This document shows, piece by piece, positions 32,840 to 43,150 of a DNA stretch of 64,000 bases (position 1 is its first letter; each line of letters begins with the position of its first letter). Origin of the DNA: Varanus komodoensis. Its lineage: Eukaryota > Chordata > Lepidosauria > Squamata > Varanidae. The notes under the pieces are model-generated. The model was given only the letters and a program-made list of their open reading frames with translations. It searched no databases and was not told where the DNA came from. The DNA is taken from contig NW_025335268.1 of assembly GCF_004798865.1 (NCBI RefSeq), positions 110,843,027-110,907,026 of the forward strand. Reading direction: 5' to 3'. Made by a program: the position numbers and the translations under genes.

Positions 32840-32905
32840 AAGCTATATGGAAGCTATATTCCATATATATTTCAGGCTATATGGAAGCTATCCTATATTC
32901 CATAG
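32840..32905. repeat. Local tandem duplication
   Basis: Two near copies of a unit of about 30 bases (GCTATATGGAAGCTAT, then TATTCCATA), about 34 bases apart, directly beside the 5S-derived SINE. Confidence 0.8.
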
Positions 32906-32999
32906 GTTTTTTTTAAACTGCAGGTAGTGACCAGAATTCAGTAGAAATCCATGAGTCTGTTGAAGTAAGTGAGTTTAAGAATGCCTTATGGTGTACTGG

Positions 33000-33070
33000 A
33001 TTATTTATTTAGTCAACTGATATGCCATCCCACTAGCCATAGGTTCTCTGGGCAGCTTACAACAACATTG
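33000..33070 (-). mobile_element. L2-like 3' tail
   Basis: TTATTTATTTAGTCAACTGA, then a TATGCCATCCCACTAGCCAT block and TCTCTGGGCAGCTTACAAC, is a minus-strand L2 tail. Confidence 0.7.
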
Positions 33071-33379
33071 TGGCCAAAGTAATTATGATTAACATGTCAG
33101 TCAAATTAAAATCCATGATTAATGCTTTGGTAACTCACCCTGGTCATGGTCCAGTGATCTGAAATATTGTTCTGTAGTCTTCTTCTACCTATTCATATGA
33201 ATTAGATAATATCAATTCGATGGGGAAACATCCTTCATCTTTATGTTACAATACCCCTCATTTAAGTGAGAAATTATGCTTCTGGAAATTCACTGCTATG
33301 TTTCATGGTGAAGGTGCTCCCATGTCTGCAGTACACATATGACAGTTCTGTAGAATGTAGCTTTCTGTCATGCATGCAT
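33071..33379. other. Unassigned
   Basis: Nothing recognised. Confidence 0.5.
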
Positions 33380-33930
33380 GCTTAGTAGAGTCTCTTACAC
33401 ACACAAAGGGAGGAAACTTCTCATGAGAACCAGAGTGTTGATGAAGAGCTATTTCTGGGTTCAGCAGAACAAACTTTACTCCCCACTCTCACAGATGGTG
33501 AGAGTAAGAATGGGTCAGATAATGAGGTTCTGAAAATAGACAAAACAGAGGCGCAGGAACAGGGCGATTTGGGAGTAAACGTGAGAACAGACTCTCAATC
33601 TTCTGATATGAAGTGTGAGAACCAAACTGCTAAAGGACAAGTGAGATTTGAGGATGCTCGTTCTCTCAGGCGCATGCACAGACTGGGGCAGCTGGAATCC
33701 CGATTGACTGACAGCAAGAGAGAGTTCACAGTGCCCTGCTTACGGGGGTGACGCCTTGGAGGGTTCATAAGCAAAGTGTGGGTTGAAGTTAGTTAGAACA
33801 ATGGATCAACTTTCTATCCTGTTTCGATTCTACATGTAGAGCTCTTTAGAATAAAGACGTTTGTAGTATCTGCAGGAGTGATTGCTTTTGTTGGGGAAGA
33901 AGCGCCAGCCTCACGACACTTTCTCAAACA
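33380..33930 (+). mobile_element. Possible LTR-retrotransposon fragment, family unknown
   Basis: A short charged open stretch (33569-33751) is followed by non-coding DNA with an AATAAA signal (about 33851-33856) and a segment ending CAGCCTCACGACA. This layout resembles the end of an LTR element running into its LTR, but no paired LTR, primer site or recognisable protein domain was seen. It is a decayed fossil if the call is right. The hAT element begins just downstream. Confidence 0.25.
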
Positions 33931-33952
33931 ATAACCTTTATATTATTGGCAG

Positions 33953-36447
33953 AAGTGCCAGATTTACATACAGGGTGAGCAGAATGCAGCCCAGGTCCTC
34001 ATAATCTAGGAGGGCCTTGTCCTCTCATCATTTTTTAAAAAGTTACCATTATTTTTATTTCAGGTGTAACAGTAAAAATCAGGGCTGTGCCTAGGCCATA
34101 ATAATGTGTAAGCACAAGTTCAAAATTCAGGAGCACATTGATGGGAGTGCCAAATGAACTTGCCTTGTTTCCATGTTTCTATAAGTCTGAAAAAGGGAGA
34201 AAAGGAAACCAAAGTTTGCATCAACAAAAGGAGAAGGGTGATAGTTGTGGGAGATTTCTAGTAGTGCAAGATGGAAAAATATGTATGTCACGATGACCAA
34301 GAGAAACGTCAAGTATGCTGTCTCCCTGGTGCCAAGATTAAAGATATATCCAATAAGTTCATGCATCTCATACAACCCACTGACAAATACCCCTTCCTTC
34401 TCATCCACATGGGAACTAACAACACTGCCAGGAGAAGCTTTAATGAAATAACATCAGATTTTGAAGCTCTGGGGAAGAAATAAAAACAGTGGGGCCCAAA
34501 TAGTCTGGCTTCCAATCCTAACAATAAGTGGAAGAGGAATTGATATGGAAAGAAAAATCCTTCAAGTAATTGACTGGGTATGATGGTGGTGCCATCAAGA
34601 GATCTGGATTCTGGGACCACAAGCTGAAGTCCTAGAAGACAGACTATTAGCAAATGATGGGCTGCATATCACAAAGAATGGAAAGCATGTGTTTGACCAG
34701 TACATGAAAAGGTCCATCAAAAGGGATTTAAACTGAAATATAGAGGGAAGGGAGACATGCAGCATGGCACTCCATCACGTGACAAAGACTTATGTATTCC
34801 AACAGATGAAAAGAACGAACTTTGAAAGCCTGTACATCAGTGCCCAGAGTATGGGAAACAAACAGCACAAACTTCAGCTCATAGTACACAAGGGCAATTA
34901 TGATATTATAGGAATAACTGAAACCTGGTGGGATGACTCACATGATTGGAATTCTACAACTGATGGATACAACCTGATCAAGAAAAATAGAAAGGGCAAA
35001 AAGGGAGGTGGACTCAAACTATATGAGAGACACAAATATATTCACAGAAATACAAGAAGAGGAACATAGTGGCCCTAATGAAAGCATTTGGCTTAATTTA
35101 AACAGAACAAAAATATGAAAAAAACATAGTTATTGGCATCTATTACTGACCACCCAGTCAAAAAGAGGACAAGCAACATGCCAGTGTTTCTAAGAAGACT
35201 GATGTAGTCATGTGGGACTTCAATTTCCCTATTATATGCTGGGAGTCAATTTCTGCCAAACATTGCCCCTCCACGAGATTCCTGACGTGGGACCAACACG
35301 TTCCTCCAGCAGAGGTAGAGGAAGGAACAAGAAGAACAGCTATCCTTGATTTAATACTAACAGGGATGGACAAAATAGCAGCCACGAGAATCCTGTGGGA
35401 TTTTGGTGAACAAAATAGCAGCCATGGGAACCCTGGAGGAAATATCTTGTGATATTTGAATTTTAGTTATAAAAGAGACAATGGGTAATTGCAGCCAAAC
35501 ACAAACCATGGACTTCAAAAAAGCCAACTTTAATGAACTCAGAAGATGAATAAGGGGGGTTGGACCCAATGGCTTTCCAACTCTAGCATTCTGTGATTCC
35601 ATGACAGCACCCAAAACCTTAGACAAACTTTTCCCAAGAGACAAGCTTAGAGTATATTTATCCCTGCCATGGATGCTCTTGAAGCCAACCTATACAGAAG
35701 AGCAACAGTGTATAGAAATGTAGTTGGCAATCTTACATTTTTGGTGACTATGCAAGCAACCAAGGAACAGATTCACCATGGTGTCAAGATGTTGATGCAA
35801 GAATACCCAAAGGATATTGACCTTAGTCTAGTTGATGAACTCTTGTATTTCCACATGTACATCAAGCAAGATCTCCCTGAAGATTTCATCCACCAAAATA
35901 TGTATCAAATAATATTTCAGGAGAACAGTTGGACAACTTTTGCAAATGTGGAAACAATTTTCAGATATTCTTGTATTTAATGGTTACTAAGTGTACTGGC
36001 AAAAGATCATTTTCTAGACTAAAAAGGATAAAGACTTATCTAAGGTCAACAATGTCCCAAGATCAGTTGTTTGATCTAAGTATTCTTTGCATAGATAATG
36101 ATAAATTGCAACTTACTTATTTTAATGATACATTTGATAAGTTTGCATCCAAAAAAGCTCAAAAGGAACTGTTCTGACTTTGTATATAATGTAATGTTAT
36201 AAAACATGGCTATGTTTCCCCTATGAATGTTCTGTATGAACCTCTTCATTAATTCCATACTTTTGTAAATTGCTTAAAGGTTATATATTTATAAATAATC
36301 TTTTATTAATGCTAAAAATCTTCAATGTTCTACTTTCGTTGAATAAAGAAGAGAATGAGGTTTTGTTTTTCATGATCAAATGCTGTTAAGTTTGGGCCTC
36401 CCAAAGTTTCCTAGCAGAGGGCTTCCAATTGCTTTATTCTGGCACTG
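33953..36447 (+). mobile_element. hAT DNA transposon with terminal repeats, target duplication and transposase C-terminus, split by a CR1
   Basis: The left end is AAGTGCCAGATTTACATA and the reverse complement of the right end is CAGTGCCAGAATAAAG, so the ends share AGTGCCAGA. The flanks are ATTGGCAG (33945-33952) and ATTGGCAC (36448-36455), a hAT-type 8-bp duplication with one mismatch. Inside, 35650-36177 encodes the transposase C-terminus in two overlapping frames: first MDALEANLYRRATVYRNVVG and SLVDELLYFHMYIKQ, then TGKRSFSRLKRIKTYLRSTM and SQDQLFDLSILCI. The second part is the hAT dimerisation region (family SGERSFSKLKRIKNYLRSTM). A -1/+1 frame change near 35960 separates them. The N-terminal and catalytic parts are missing, and a CR1 occupies 34150-35605. 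Not active. Confidence 0.88.
34150..35605 (+). mobile_element. CR1 LINE 5' half (ORF1 esterase and endonuclease) joined to its 3' end
   Basis: The CR1 ORF1 esterase domain is visible: RRVIVVGD-like start (34226-34256), VCCLPGAKIKDISNKFMHLI then QPTDKYPFLL, HMGTNNTARRSF, and near 34655-34690 the D-G-L-H-I-T-K-N-G block that holds the catalytic D and H. ORF2 endonuclease follows: FESLYISAQSMGNKQHKLQL, IIGITETWWDDSHDW, GGGLKLYE and WDFNFPIICW (family G-D-F-N-F-P). The element then jumps to a CR1 3' end (GGTTGGACCCAATGGC, TTCTGTGATTCCATGA at 35560-35603) with the whole RT missing. Inserted in a hAT transposon. Confidence 0.88.
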
Positions 36448-36522
36448 ATTGGCACAATCCATATCGTTATGTTAAAGCTGATACTGCAAAGCACTGCATT
36501 TAGTATCTTTGCTGGTGATTGG
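36448..36522. other. Target duplication and short spacer
   Basis: Starts with the right-hand octamer ATTGGCAC of the hAT insertion. Confidence 0.7.
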
Positions 36523-36652
36523 GGGTGGACAACTGGTGACCCTCTAAATATGTTGGCCTACAACTTTCCTCATTCATCAGTATTGCCTGTTCTGGCAAAG
36601 GTTTATGGAAGTTGAAAACCAAAACATCTGGAGGGCCACAAGTTACCACCCC
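36523..36652. repeat. Fold-back repeat, TTGGACTACAA family
   Basis: The left terminus GGGGTGGACAACTGGTGACC and the reverse-complemented right terminus GGGGTGGTAACTTGTGGCCC match. The interior has TTGGCCTACAACTTTCCTCA on one side and AAACATCTGGAGGGCC on the other, the usual arms of this palindromic amniote repeat. Confidence 0.6.
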
Positions 36653-39252
36653 ATTGGCAATGAAGAAAGAATACCTATGAGAATACACTGCAGACACGGT
36701 TCAGTTTTCTTGCCATTGTGACAGAGTCAAGAATGGCTTCCATGCATGAGATAAAGATGGAATGTTGTTGCTCTAGAACAATTTATATCCACATGTATAG
36801 GTATTATACACAATATTGTACATATAGATGCAATTGAAAAACAACCAGGGCATGAATCATGGAGAATTTAGAGCAAGGCACAGCTTTGTGAGTCATCAGT
36901 GGGTTATTTTGCAAAATCCTGTGTCTCGCTGAGCAGCGGGGGTGGTGGGCCAGAAGCATGATTAGCCTATCTCTTTGGTCTACTTAACTGACAGTTCTGA
37001 GTGAATAGCAGCCTCTTTTTTGTGTGTGCCACTGTCAACTTGCTCCAAAATGTCAAGAATTATTTCAGGCAAACAAAAAGCAAGGGGGAAAGAAATTGTC
37101 TTATTAATTATAATTATATGGTGGTTGCAGCAGTGGTGATGGTGTTTTTGTTGCTGCGTTTAAAAACAAACATTCCTTAAAATGATAAAAGGAATAAAAA
37201 TGCTCTAATCCTCCAAGGAGGGCTGAATTACTTCTTTAACACTTCAGAAGTCCATCAGCCAGTAATAAAAACACTTTGTTGTCCATTTGCTTTTGGACTG
37301 GAGTGGAACCTTTGCGCACAAATATCCTGTCTCTTCAGCTTGCATTTGGATTTTTAACACCAGTCCCTGACAGATCATCTTAAATTATACAAGCTTGTCA
37401 TGTTTGCAGCTTGCCTGTTAGGTCCTTTTGGGAAGTGAGCAAAGGCAGAGTTCACAAGATATTATTGACACAGTGGCTTCATCCTGATATAAGCATTTTC
37501 ACCGTTTTTATTCCTTGCCAGTTCCCTTTATTTTAAACTCACCCCCTCTCCTCCCTGTGTGTGTGTATCCTTAGCCTGGTATTGGGTGTAATTTTTTAAC
37601 ACTGAAATTACACTTTAAGAAAAATCAGCATACATATGAGTCCGCATGTTGCTTGTTTGATAACTGACAAACATATCTTTCATTGGACCAATTCTAGATC
37701 AGAATAGGATCAGGTTGTACAGTTGAGCAGAGTCAGGTGTCTACTTCAGGCAGCAGATGCTGAGGAGTGCAGTGAAGTCTTGAAGGCCAGATCTTTGGGT
37801 CTTATGCACTCTTCCCTGTACTTCCTGCACTAGTCTGCAGTAGAGGATGCTGTAAGGTAAGATTCAGCTACCAGTCAGGATGATATTTGTACATGGAATA
37901 GGTTTTTTCCATCACTTCAGGCAACAAAATGTCTTGGAGCAGCCCTATGTGAGAGAGCCAAAGGATTACTTACTGCTCATGCAACAGGACTTCCCCTTTC
38001 TCTCCTCTCCCTGCAGTCCCTGGACACAGTCCCCATTTGCTCTGCCAAGTCCCTGGAACAGATAGGGAGGAGGACTGCAGGCATCTTTCCTGCCAGCTTT
38101 CTCCATTCCACTAGCCAACAACTCTCTAGGACCAGTCACCATTGGATATGCCTACTAGGTTTTTCTAATGTTTTCCCTTCATATTATTTTAATTTATTTT
38201 GAAATAAAATTAAAAACACAAGCAACATAAAGATAATACTTCAAAGAGATTGCAGTGAAAATAAACCCACTAATTAATATAACATGGGTATGCTTGTGGG
38301 GCAGCTAGAGTAAAGTAGTTTAAGGAAAATCTCACTAGCTAGTGAAATGTTTGATATTTCAGTTATGTATTATAGAGGTTGTGGACACAAAGGTGGGGGT
38401 TAATTAGAAATAATATAATACTGTGTAAGAATTTTTTATTCAGCAGTAGAAATCTTGCCATATCACTCTCAGTTTTGAAAGACCCCATGCTATGTAGTAC
38501 AATTGAGTGGGTACCTTCTTGGCATGCAGTACTAATGACACATTTCTTTGTATTACAGTCTATAGGTTTAAAATGGATCTTCATTACTTCCCCCAAAAAT
38601 GTGTTTTGGAGTTTTTGTATGTGATGGATGCTGAGATAAGGAAAAACTGTATTTGAGAGAAGGGGGAATTCCCAGTTTCAGCAGTTTATTTTTCAGCCTT
38701 TTCTTCCTCCTCCTCCAAAGAGAAAGGGAGACCTCAGAGACCTATGGTAATTGCCCCCCAGCCCACCAGTGCCTCATCCTGTCACTTATTCAGGGCAGAT
38801 TTGTGTAACCACAAAGGCAAGAAGAGCCTATGTTGTGGGCTCCAGTTCTGGATCTCACCCTCCCCCTGCCCCTGCCCATCTCCCTCTGTGGCTATCTGCT
38901 TTATAATGTTCCGTTTTGTTAACATTTGTTCAGGTTCAAGCAGCTGTTTTCTTTTTTCTTTATCTTAACCTGACCCTAATCACAGTATGTGTATGGAATA
39001 GCTTTTTATAAAAATTATCACAGATATCAGTCTGGGAATCTTGGAAATATACTTTTCATTTAGGGCACAATGCTATTGCTGCTGGACAAACACAGGATTA
39101 TTCAGAGTCCCAGCTCCAACCATAGAAATTCAATCTGAGGTCAAAGCTGGGACTCCAAACCAAAAGTGCCCTTCCTTTGTCCTGGCAGCCAGCATGGGAA
39201 AAACATGCTGACTGGTGTCATAAAGAAACACTGGAGATGGATTTTTGTTAAT
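36653..39252. other. Unassigned 2.6 kb
   Basis: No gene, TE or RNA gene recognised. The frames of 60-81 codons have no known motif. Confidence 0.45.
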
Positions 39253-39308
39253 GGGGAAGGGAAGGGAAGGGAAGGGAAGGGAAGGGAAGGGAAGGGAAGG
39301 GAAGGGGA
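39253..39308. repeat. (GGGAA)n pentanucleotide array, about 11 units
   Basis: Uninterrupted GGGAA units, purine-only on the plus strand. This explains the Glu/Gly-Lys and Phe-Pro-Ser repeats in the overlapping open frames, which are not genes. Confidence 0.95.
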
Positions 39309-39983
39309 AAGGAGAAGACAGGTGCCACCAGTATCTGCAATATTTTTGTGGCATCTCAGTCTCCTCTCCCCAAGTTCTGGGACAAAAACAGCCAAAACCA
39401 GTGTAGCAGTATTTTGGAGAATGGGAGAAGTACAGAGATAAACTTCATCTCCATGTTTCTTTCACCTTCCACAGGATGCCCATAATCCTCCTAGTTTGAA
39501 GGGTTATGGCTAGTCTTCTTTTGCTGCCTGTCATATAACTGATATATGAAGGATGCTGAAGAAATTGAGTATCAGATATTGAACAACAGACAGCTGAACT
39601 TCATGTTACACAACAACAATCTTAAGTCAATCTTAAGTTTTCATATGGAGAACTTTCTAACATAAATATGGAAAACATATGCAGGAAGGGCTAGTGTTGT
39701 CCAATGGATAGCAAGTTGGGCATGAGCCTTAGATTTAATAGTTCAACTCTGCAATGAATTTACTTCAGCCTTGAATTTGTAAAGCCCTTGAACATTGGGT
39801 ACTACTTTCTAAAAAGTCATCTAGTAAAGTATTGATTTAGAAAATGTGTACACTAATTGCTCCAAAATGTCAAGAATTATTTTAGGTTATTGGATTTTTT
39901 TTCAAGATGGAAGAAACACAAACCATTCAAATTACACCAAACCAAGACAGCATTGTTGGCCAAAGCCTCAGCCCAAATCTTCA
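39309..39983. other. Unassigned
   Basis: Nothing recognised. Confidence 0.5.
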
Positions 39984-40045
39984 TTTCATTTATTGTTTAT
40001 ATTTAGATTCCATCTTCCCTCCAAGGATCCCAAGATGGCATATAC
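39984..40045 (-). mobile_element. L2-like 3' tail
   Basis: TTTCATTTATTGTTTATATT, then TAGATTCCATCTTCCCTCCA and CAAGATGGCATATAC, is a minus-strand L2 tail. The L2 at 40046 starts immediately beside it in the opposite direction. Confidence 0.6.
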
Positions 40046-43010
40046 GATTCTATTCTGGAAGGGGGGACGAAAGGGGCGGTCTGCCCACCCTCACTGCCCA
40101 GGAAGACCCGCCGCGCTGCTGCCGCGCCACCGCCGCCCAGAAGACCACTGCCGGGACGCTGCCAGTGTGCGGACCCACCACCACCACCTTGCCAGCAAGT
40201 GCTCCATGGGCCCTGCTCCTGCCCCCGCCCCCCAGCATGGGCGAGAGCTGCGCCGCTCAGGGGACGGGGCGCAGAGGAGGAGCCGTGGACTTTAACTCGT
40301 CGGCCGGGACTGGGGAGGGGGGTCGCTTTAGTTAATCGAGTCTCTCTTTCCCTTGCGGGGCTTCCTGTCCTCTCGAGATCAGGTCTTGCATGCCTCTACT
40401 TGGCACTGGGCGACTGAGACAGATTGGGGATTCTGTTGGTGTACTGTGCACCCTTCTGCCCAAAAGACTCCCTGCCTGAGCTGATGGAGATCATCCCAGA
40501 CATGGTGTTGAAGACTTCCAGGATGCTGGTCCTGGGGGACTTCAATCTCCATGCCGAGACTGATCTGAGCAGGGCGGCTCAGGACTTTATGGCCTCCATG
40601 ACGGCCATGGAGCTGTCTCAACATGTCATTCGCCCGACCCATGAATGTGGACACATGCTGGTCCCGGTTTTCTCGACGGGACAGGAAGAGGGTGATCTGA
40701 GGGTGAGAAATTTGTGTCTGACTCCCCTGTCATGGTCAGACCACTTCCTTGTGAGGTATGACCTCGATGGCAGCCTTTTCCTCTGCAAGAGTGCGGACCC
40801 GAGTGTGTGGGTCCACCCTCGGAGCCGGATGGATCCAGATGGATTCCTGAAAGCTCTGGGGGAGTTTCCGGTTGATAAAGCTCCCGCTGGGCAGAGTCCG
40901 TTCATCCCCTCGCTACACACCTGAATTACAGGCGATGAAGAGGGTTGGGAGACGACTAGAGCGTAGGTGGAGAAAATCACGGGATGAATCTGACCGAACA
41001 CACTTAAGAGCCCATTATTGGGTCTATGCTGTGGTGGTGAGGGCGGCGAAAAAGAAATTCTTCTCCACTTCCATTGCCTCCTCACAGTGCCATCCAGGGG
41101 AACTTTTTCGGGTGGTACAGGGGCTGGTACAGCCAGGCCCCAAGAAAGATCCTGTACCACCCTCAATAACCCGCTGTGACAACTTTGCCCAGCACTTCAA
41201 GGAGAAAGTCGCTCAGATTCGTTACGAGCTGGACTCCACTAGTGACTCAGATTCCTTAGGGGAGGTGCCAATGTTACTGTCTGGTCACACATTGTTGGGT
41301 GAGTTTCAGTTATTGCGGCCTGATGACATGGATGAGGTGTTTGGACAAGTACCTACCACCACCTGTGTACTGGACCCCTGCCCATCGTGGCTACTATCCA
41401 AAGCCAAACACGGAATTGGTTCCTGGATCCGGGAGGGCATCAACGCCTCTTTGAAGGATGGCTGGGTACCTGCCCCTCTAAAGGAGGCGGTGGTCAGGCC
41501 GGTCCTAAAGAAGGCGTCCCTGGATCCAGAGATGGCCGTCAATTATAGACCGGTGGCCAACCTCCCGTTTTTGGGCAAGGTGCTGGAGCGGGTGGTGGGA
41601 CAACTCCAAGCTCTCTTGGATGAGACTGATTATCTGGACCCATTTCAGTCTGGCTTCAGACCCAGGTATGGTACCGAATCTGCCTTGGCCACCCTGTATG
41701 ATGACCTGTGCAGGGAGAGAGACAGGGGGAGTGCGTCCCTGTTGGTTCTCCTGGACCTCTCAGCAGCTTTTGATACCATCAACCATGGTATCCTTCTGGA
41801 TAGGCTAAGGGGGTTGGGAGTAAGAGGCACTGCTTGGCAGTGGTTCTGCTCCTCCCACGATGGCCAATTCCAGAAGGTGGTGCTGGGGGACTTTACCTCT
41901 GCGCCACGGCAGTTATGCCATGGAGTTCCACAGGGGTCTATTCTGTCCCCCTTGCTCTTCAACATCTACATGAAACCGCTGGGAGAGGTAATCCGGAGGT
42001 GTGGGCTGTGGAATCATCAGTACGCTGATGATACCCAGCTCTACTTCTCTTTTTCAACCAATCCAGGTGAGGCAGTGGATGTACTGAACTGGTGCCTGGC
42101 CGAGGTAATGGGCTGGATGAGGGTCAATAAACTGAAGCTCAATCCAGACAAGACGGAGGTCCTGCTGGTCGGAGGTTCGAACTCCAGGGGAGGTGACTTG
42201 GATCTTGTCCTGAATGGGATTGCACTCCCTCTAAAGGACAGGGTCCGCAGCTTGGGAGTGCTCCTCGACCCAGAGCGGACCTTGGAAGCTCAAGTGTCAG
42301 CGGTGGCGAGGAGCGCTCTCCATCAGCTTCGGCTGATCCATCAGCTGCATCCCTACCTGGAGGATGACTGCCTAGCGACAGTGACGCATGCATTGGTTAC
42401 TTCCCGGTTGGATTTCTGTAACGTGCTCTACGAGGGGCTGCCCTTGAAGACAGTCCAGATACTTCAGATGGTGCAAAATAGAGCAGCCAGGTTGCTGACG
42501 GGGACTGGGCGTTACTCTCACATAACCCCCGTCCTCTACCAGCTTCACTGGCTCCCCACTGAAGTCCGGGCTCAATTCAAGGTGTTGGTAATTACTTATA
42601 AAGCCCTTAACAGCTTGGGACCTGGATACCTGCAGGAACGCCGGCGGCCATATTTGCCCTCCTGCCCCTTGAGATCGGCAGCAGGGGCTCTCCTCCGGGA
42701 GCCTTCTGTAAGAGGTATCCGGAAGCAAAGTACCTGGAGGAGGGCTTCTCTGCAGTGGCGCCCCATCTGTGGAATGCGCTCCCCAGAGATGCCTGGCACC
42801 ATCATTATTTGTTTTTCGGTACCAGGCCAAGACCTTTTTATTCAAACAGTATTTTAATAATCTTCAATATTTATAGTTTAATTATGCATCCAGTGTGTTT
42901 CCAAGTTTTAATTGTAATTCTATTTGTTTTATTCATTTGTTGTGAGCCATCCCGAGGCTATGTAGCAATGGGGATGGCATATATAAACTTTAAACAAACA
43001 AATAAATAAA
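40046..43010 (+). mobile_element. L2-clade LINE, best preserved element in the window
   Basis: Three parts are visible. (1) GC-rich, CpG-rich 5' segment 40046-40420 with no recognised protein. (2) Endonuclease C-terminal half, 40424-40890: RMLVLGDFNLHAETD (G-D-F-N box), MELSQHVIRPTHECGHML and PLSWSDHFLVRYDL (S-D-H box). (3) A frame change near 40872, then the 661-codon RT/C-terminal frame. The tail at 42940-43010 has GTGAGCCATCCCGAGGCTAT, a GGGGATGGCATATATAAAC block and AAATAAATAAA. A second frame change near 42745 shifts the last 40 codons (the other frame keeps MAPHLWNALPRDAW). So the copy has about two coding breaks and may be 5'-truncated. High CpG content compared with the surroundings suggests youth or weak methylation decay. 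Confidence 0.9.
40872..42857 (+). CDS. L2-clade LINE ORF2: reverse transcriptase and C-terminal domain (661 codons)
   Basis: This is LINE-encoded, not a host gene. It would copy the element's own RNA into DNA at a nicked target site. Approximate residue landmarks: KEAVVRPVLKKASLDPEMAV then NYRPVANLPF (RT blocks 1-2, about 201-230); FQSGFRPRYGTESALATLYD (about 258-277); VLLDLSAAFDTINHGILLD (about 291-309, first catalytic Asp); GVPQGSILSPLLFNIYMKPL (351-370); QYADDTQLYF with the Y-A-D-D catalytic box at 384-387; NKLKLNPDKTEVLLVGGS (about 416-433); RLDFCNVLYEGLPLK and NRAARLLTG in the C-terminal part. The Met at 40872 is only the first in this frame. The real protein would begin upstream with the endonuclease, which is in another frame. 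The last 40 residues are read out of frame. Catalytic residues are intact. Confidence 0.88.
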   Translation: MIKLPLGRVRSSPRYTPELQAMKRVGRRLERRWRKSRDESDRTHLRAHYWVYAVVVRAAKKKFFSTSIASSQCHPGELFRVVQGLVQPGPKKDPVPPSITRCDNFAQHFKEKVAQIRYELDSTSDSDSLGEVPMLLSGHTLLGEFQLLRPDDMDEVFGQVPTTTCVLDPCPSWLLSKAKHGIGSWIREGINASLKDGWVPAPLKEAVVRPVLKKASLDPEMAVNYRPVANLPFLGKVLERVVGQLQALLDETDYLDPFQSGFRPRYGTESALATLYDDLCRERDRGSASLLVLLDLSAAFDTINHGILLDRLRGLGVRGTAWQWFCSSHDGQFQKVVLGDFTSAPRQLCHGVPQGSILSPLLFNIYMKPLGEVIRRCGLWNHQYADDTQLYFSFSTNPGEAVDVLNWCLAEVMGWMRVNKLKLNPDKTEVLLVGGSNSRGGDLDLVLNGIALPLKDRVRSLGVLLDPERTLEAQVSAVARSALHQLRLIHQLHPYLEDDCLATVTHALVTSRLDFCNVLYEGLPLKTVQILQMVQNRAARLLTGTGRYSHITPVLYQLHWLPTEVRAQFKVLVITYKALNSLGPGYLQERRRPYLPSCPLRSAAGALLREPSVRGIRKQSTWRRASLQWRPICGMRSPEMPGTIIICFSVPGQDLFIQTVF

Positions 43011-43011
43011 T

Positions 43012-43150
43012 TTCTTCTCCCTTTTATGTTCACAACAATGTGATGAACATTAGGCTGAAAGTTGCAACTGGTCCAAAGTTACCCAGTGAGCTTTTGACCA
43101 TTGTGGGCCTAGAAGCCACATTTCCATTGTTCTAACCACGACACCAGCCC
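43012..43150 (-). mobile_element. tRNA-headed SINE, partial
   Basis: Shows, in reverse, CACAACAATGTGATGAACAT, then CCAAAGTTACCCAGTGAGCT, a TAGAAGCCACATTTCCATTG block and TTCTAACCACGACACCAG. Same family as 31562-31812; it abuts the L2 tail. Confidence 0.65.

Noticed and set aside
39141-39441. Frames with Phe-Pro-Ser or Gly-Lys-Glu repeats
   Set aside because: They are translations of the GGGAA microsatellite.
39846-40335. Plus-strand 142-149 codon frames
   Set aside because: They span the junction of an L2 tail and the GC-rich L2 5' segment; no domain, and two phases equally open.
40872-42857. 661-codon frame as a host gene
   Set aside because: It is an L2-clade LINE reverse transcriptase with the LINE 3' tail directly downstream.
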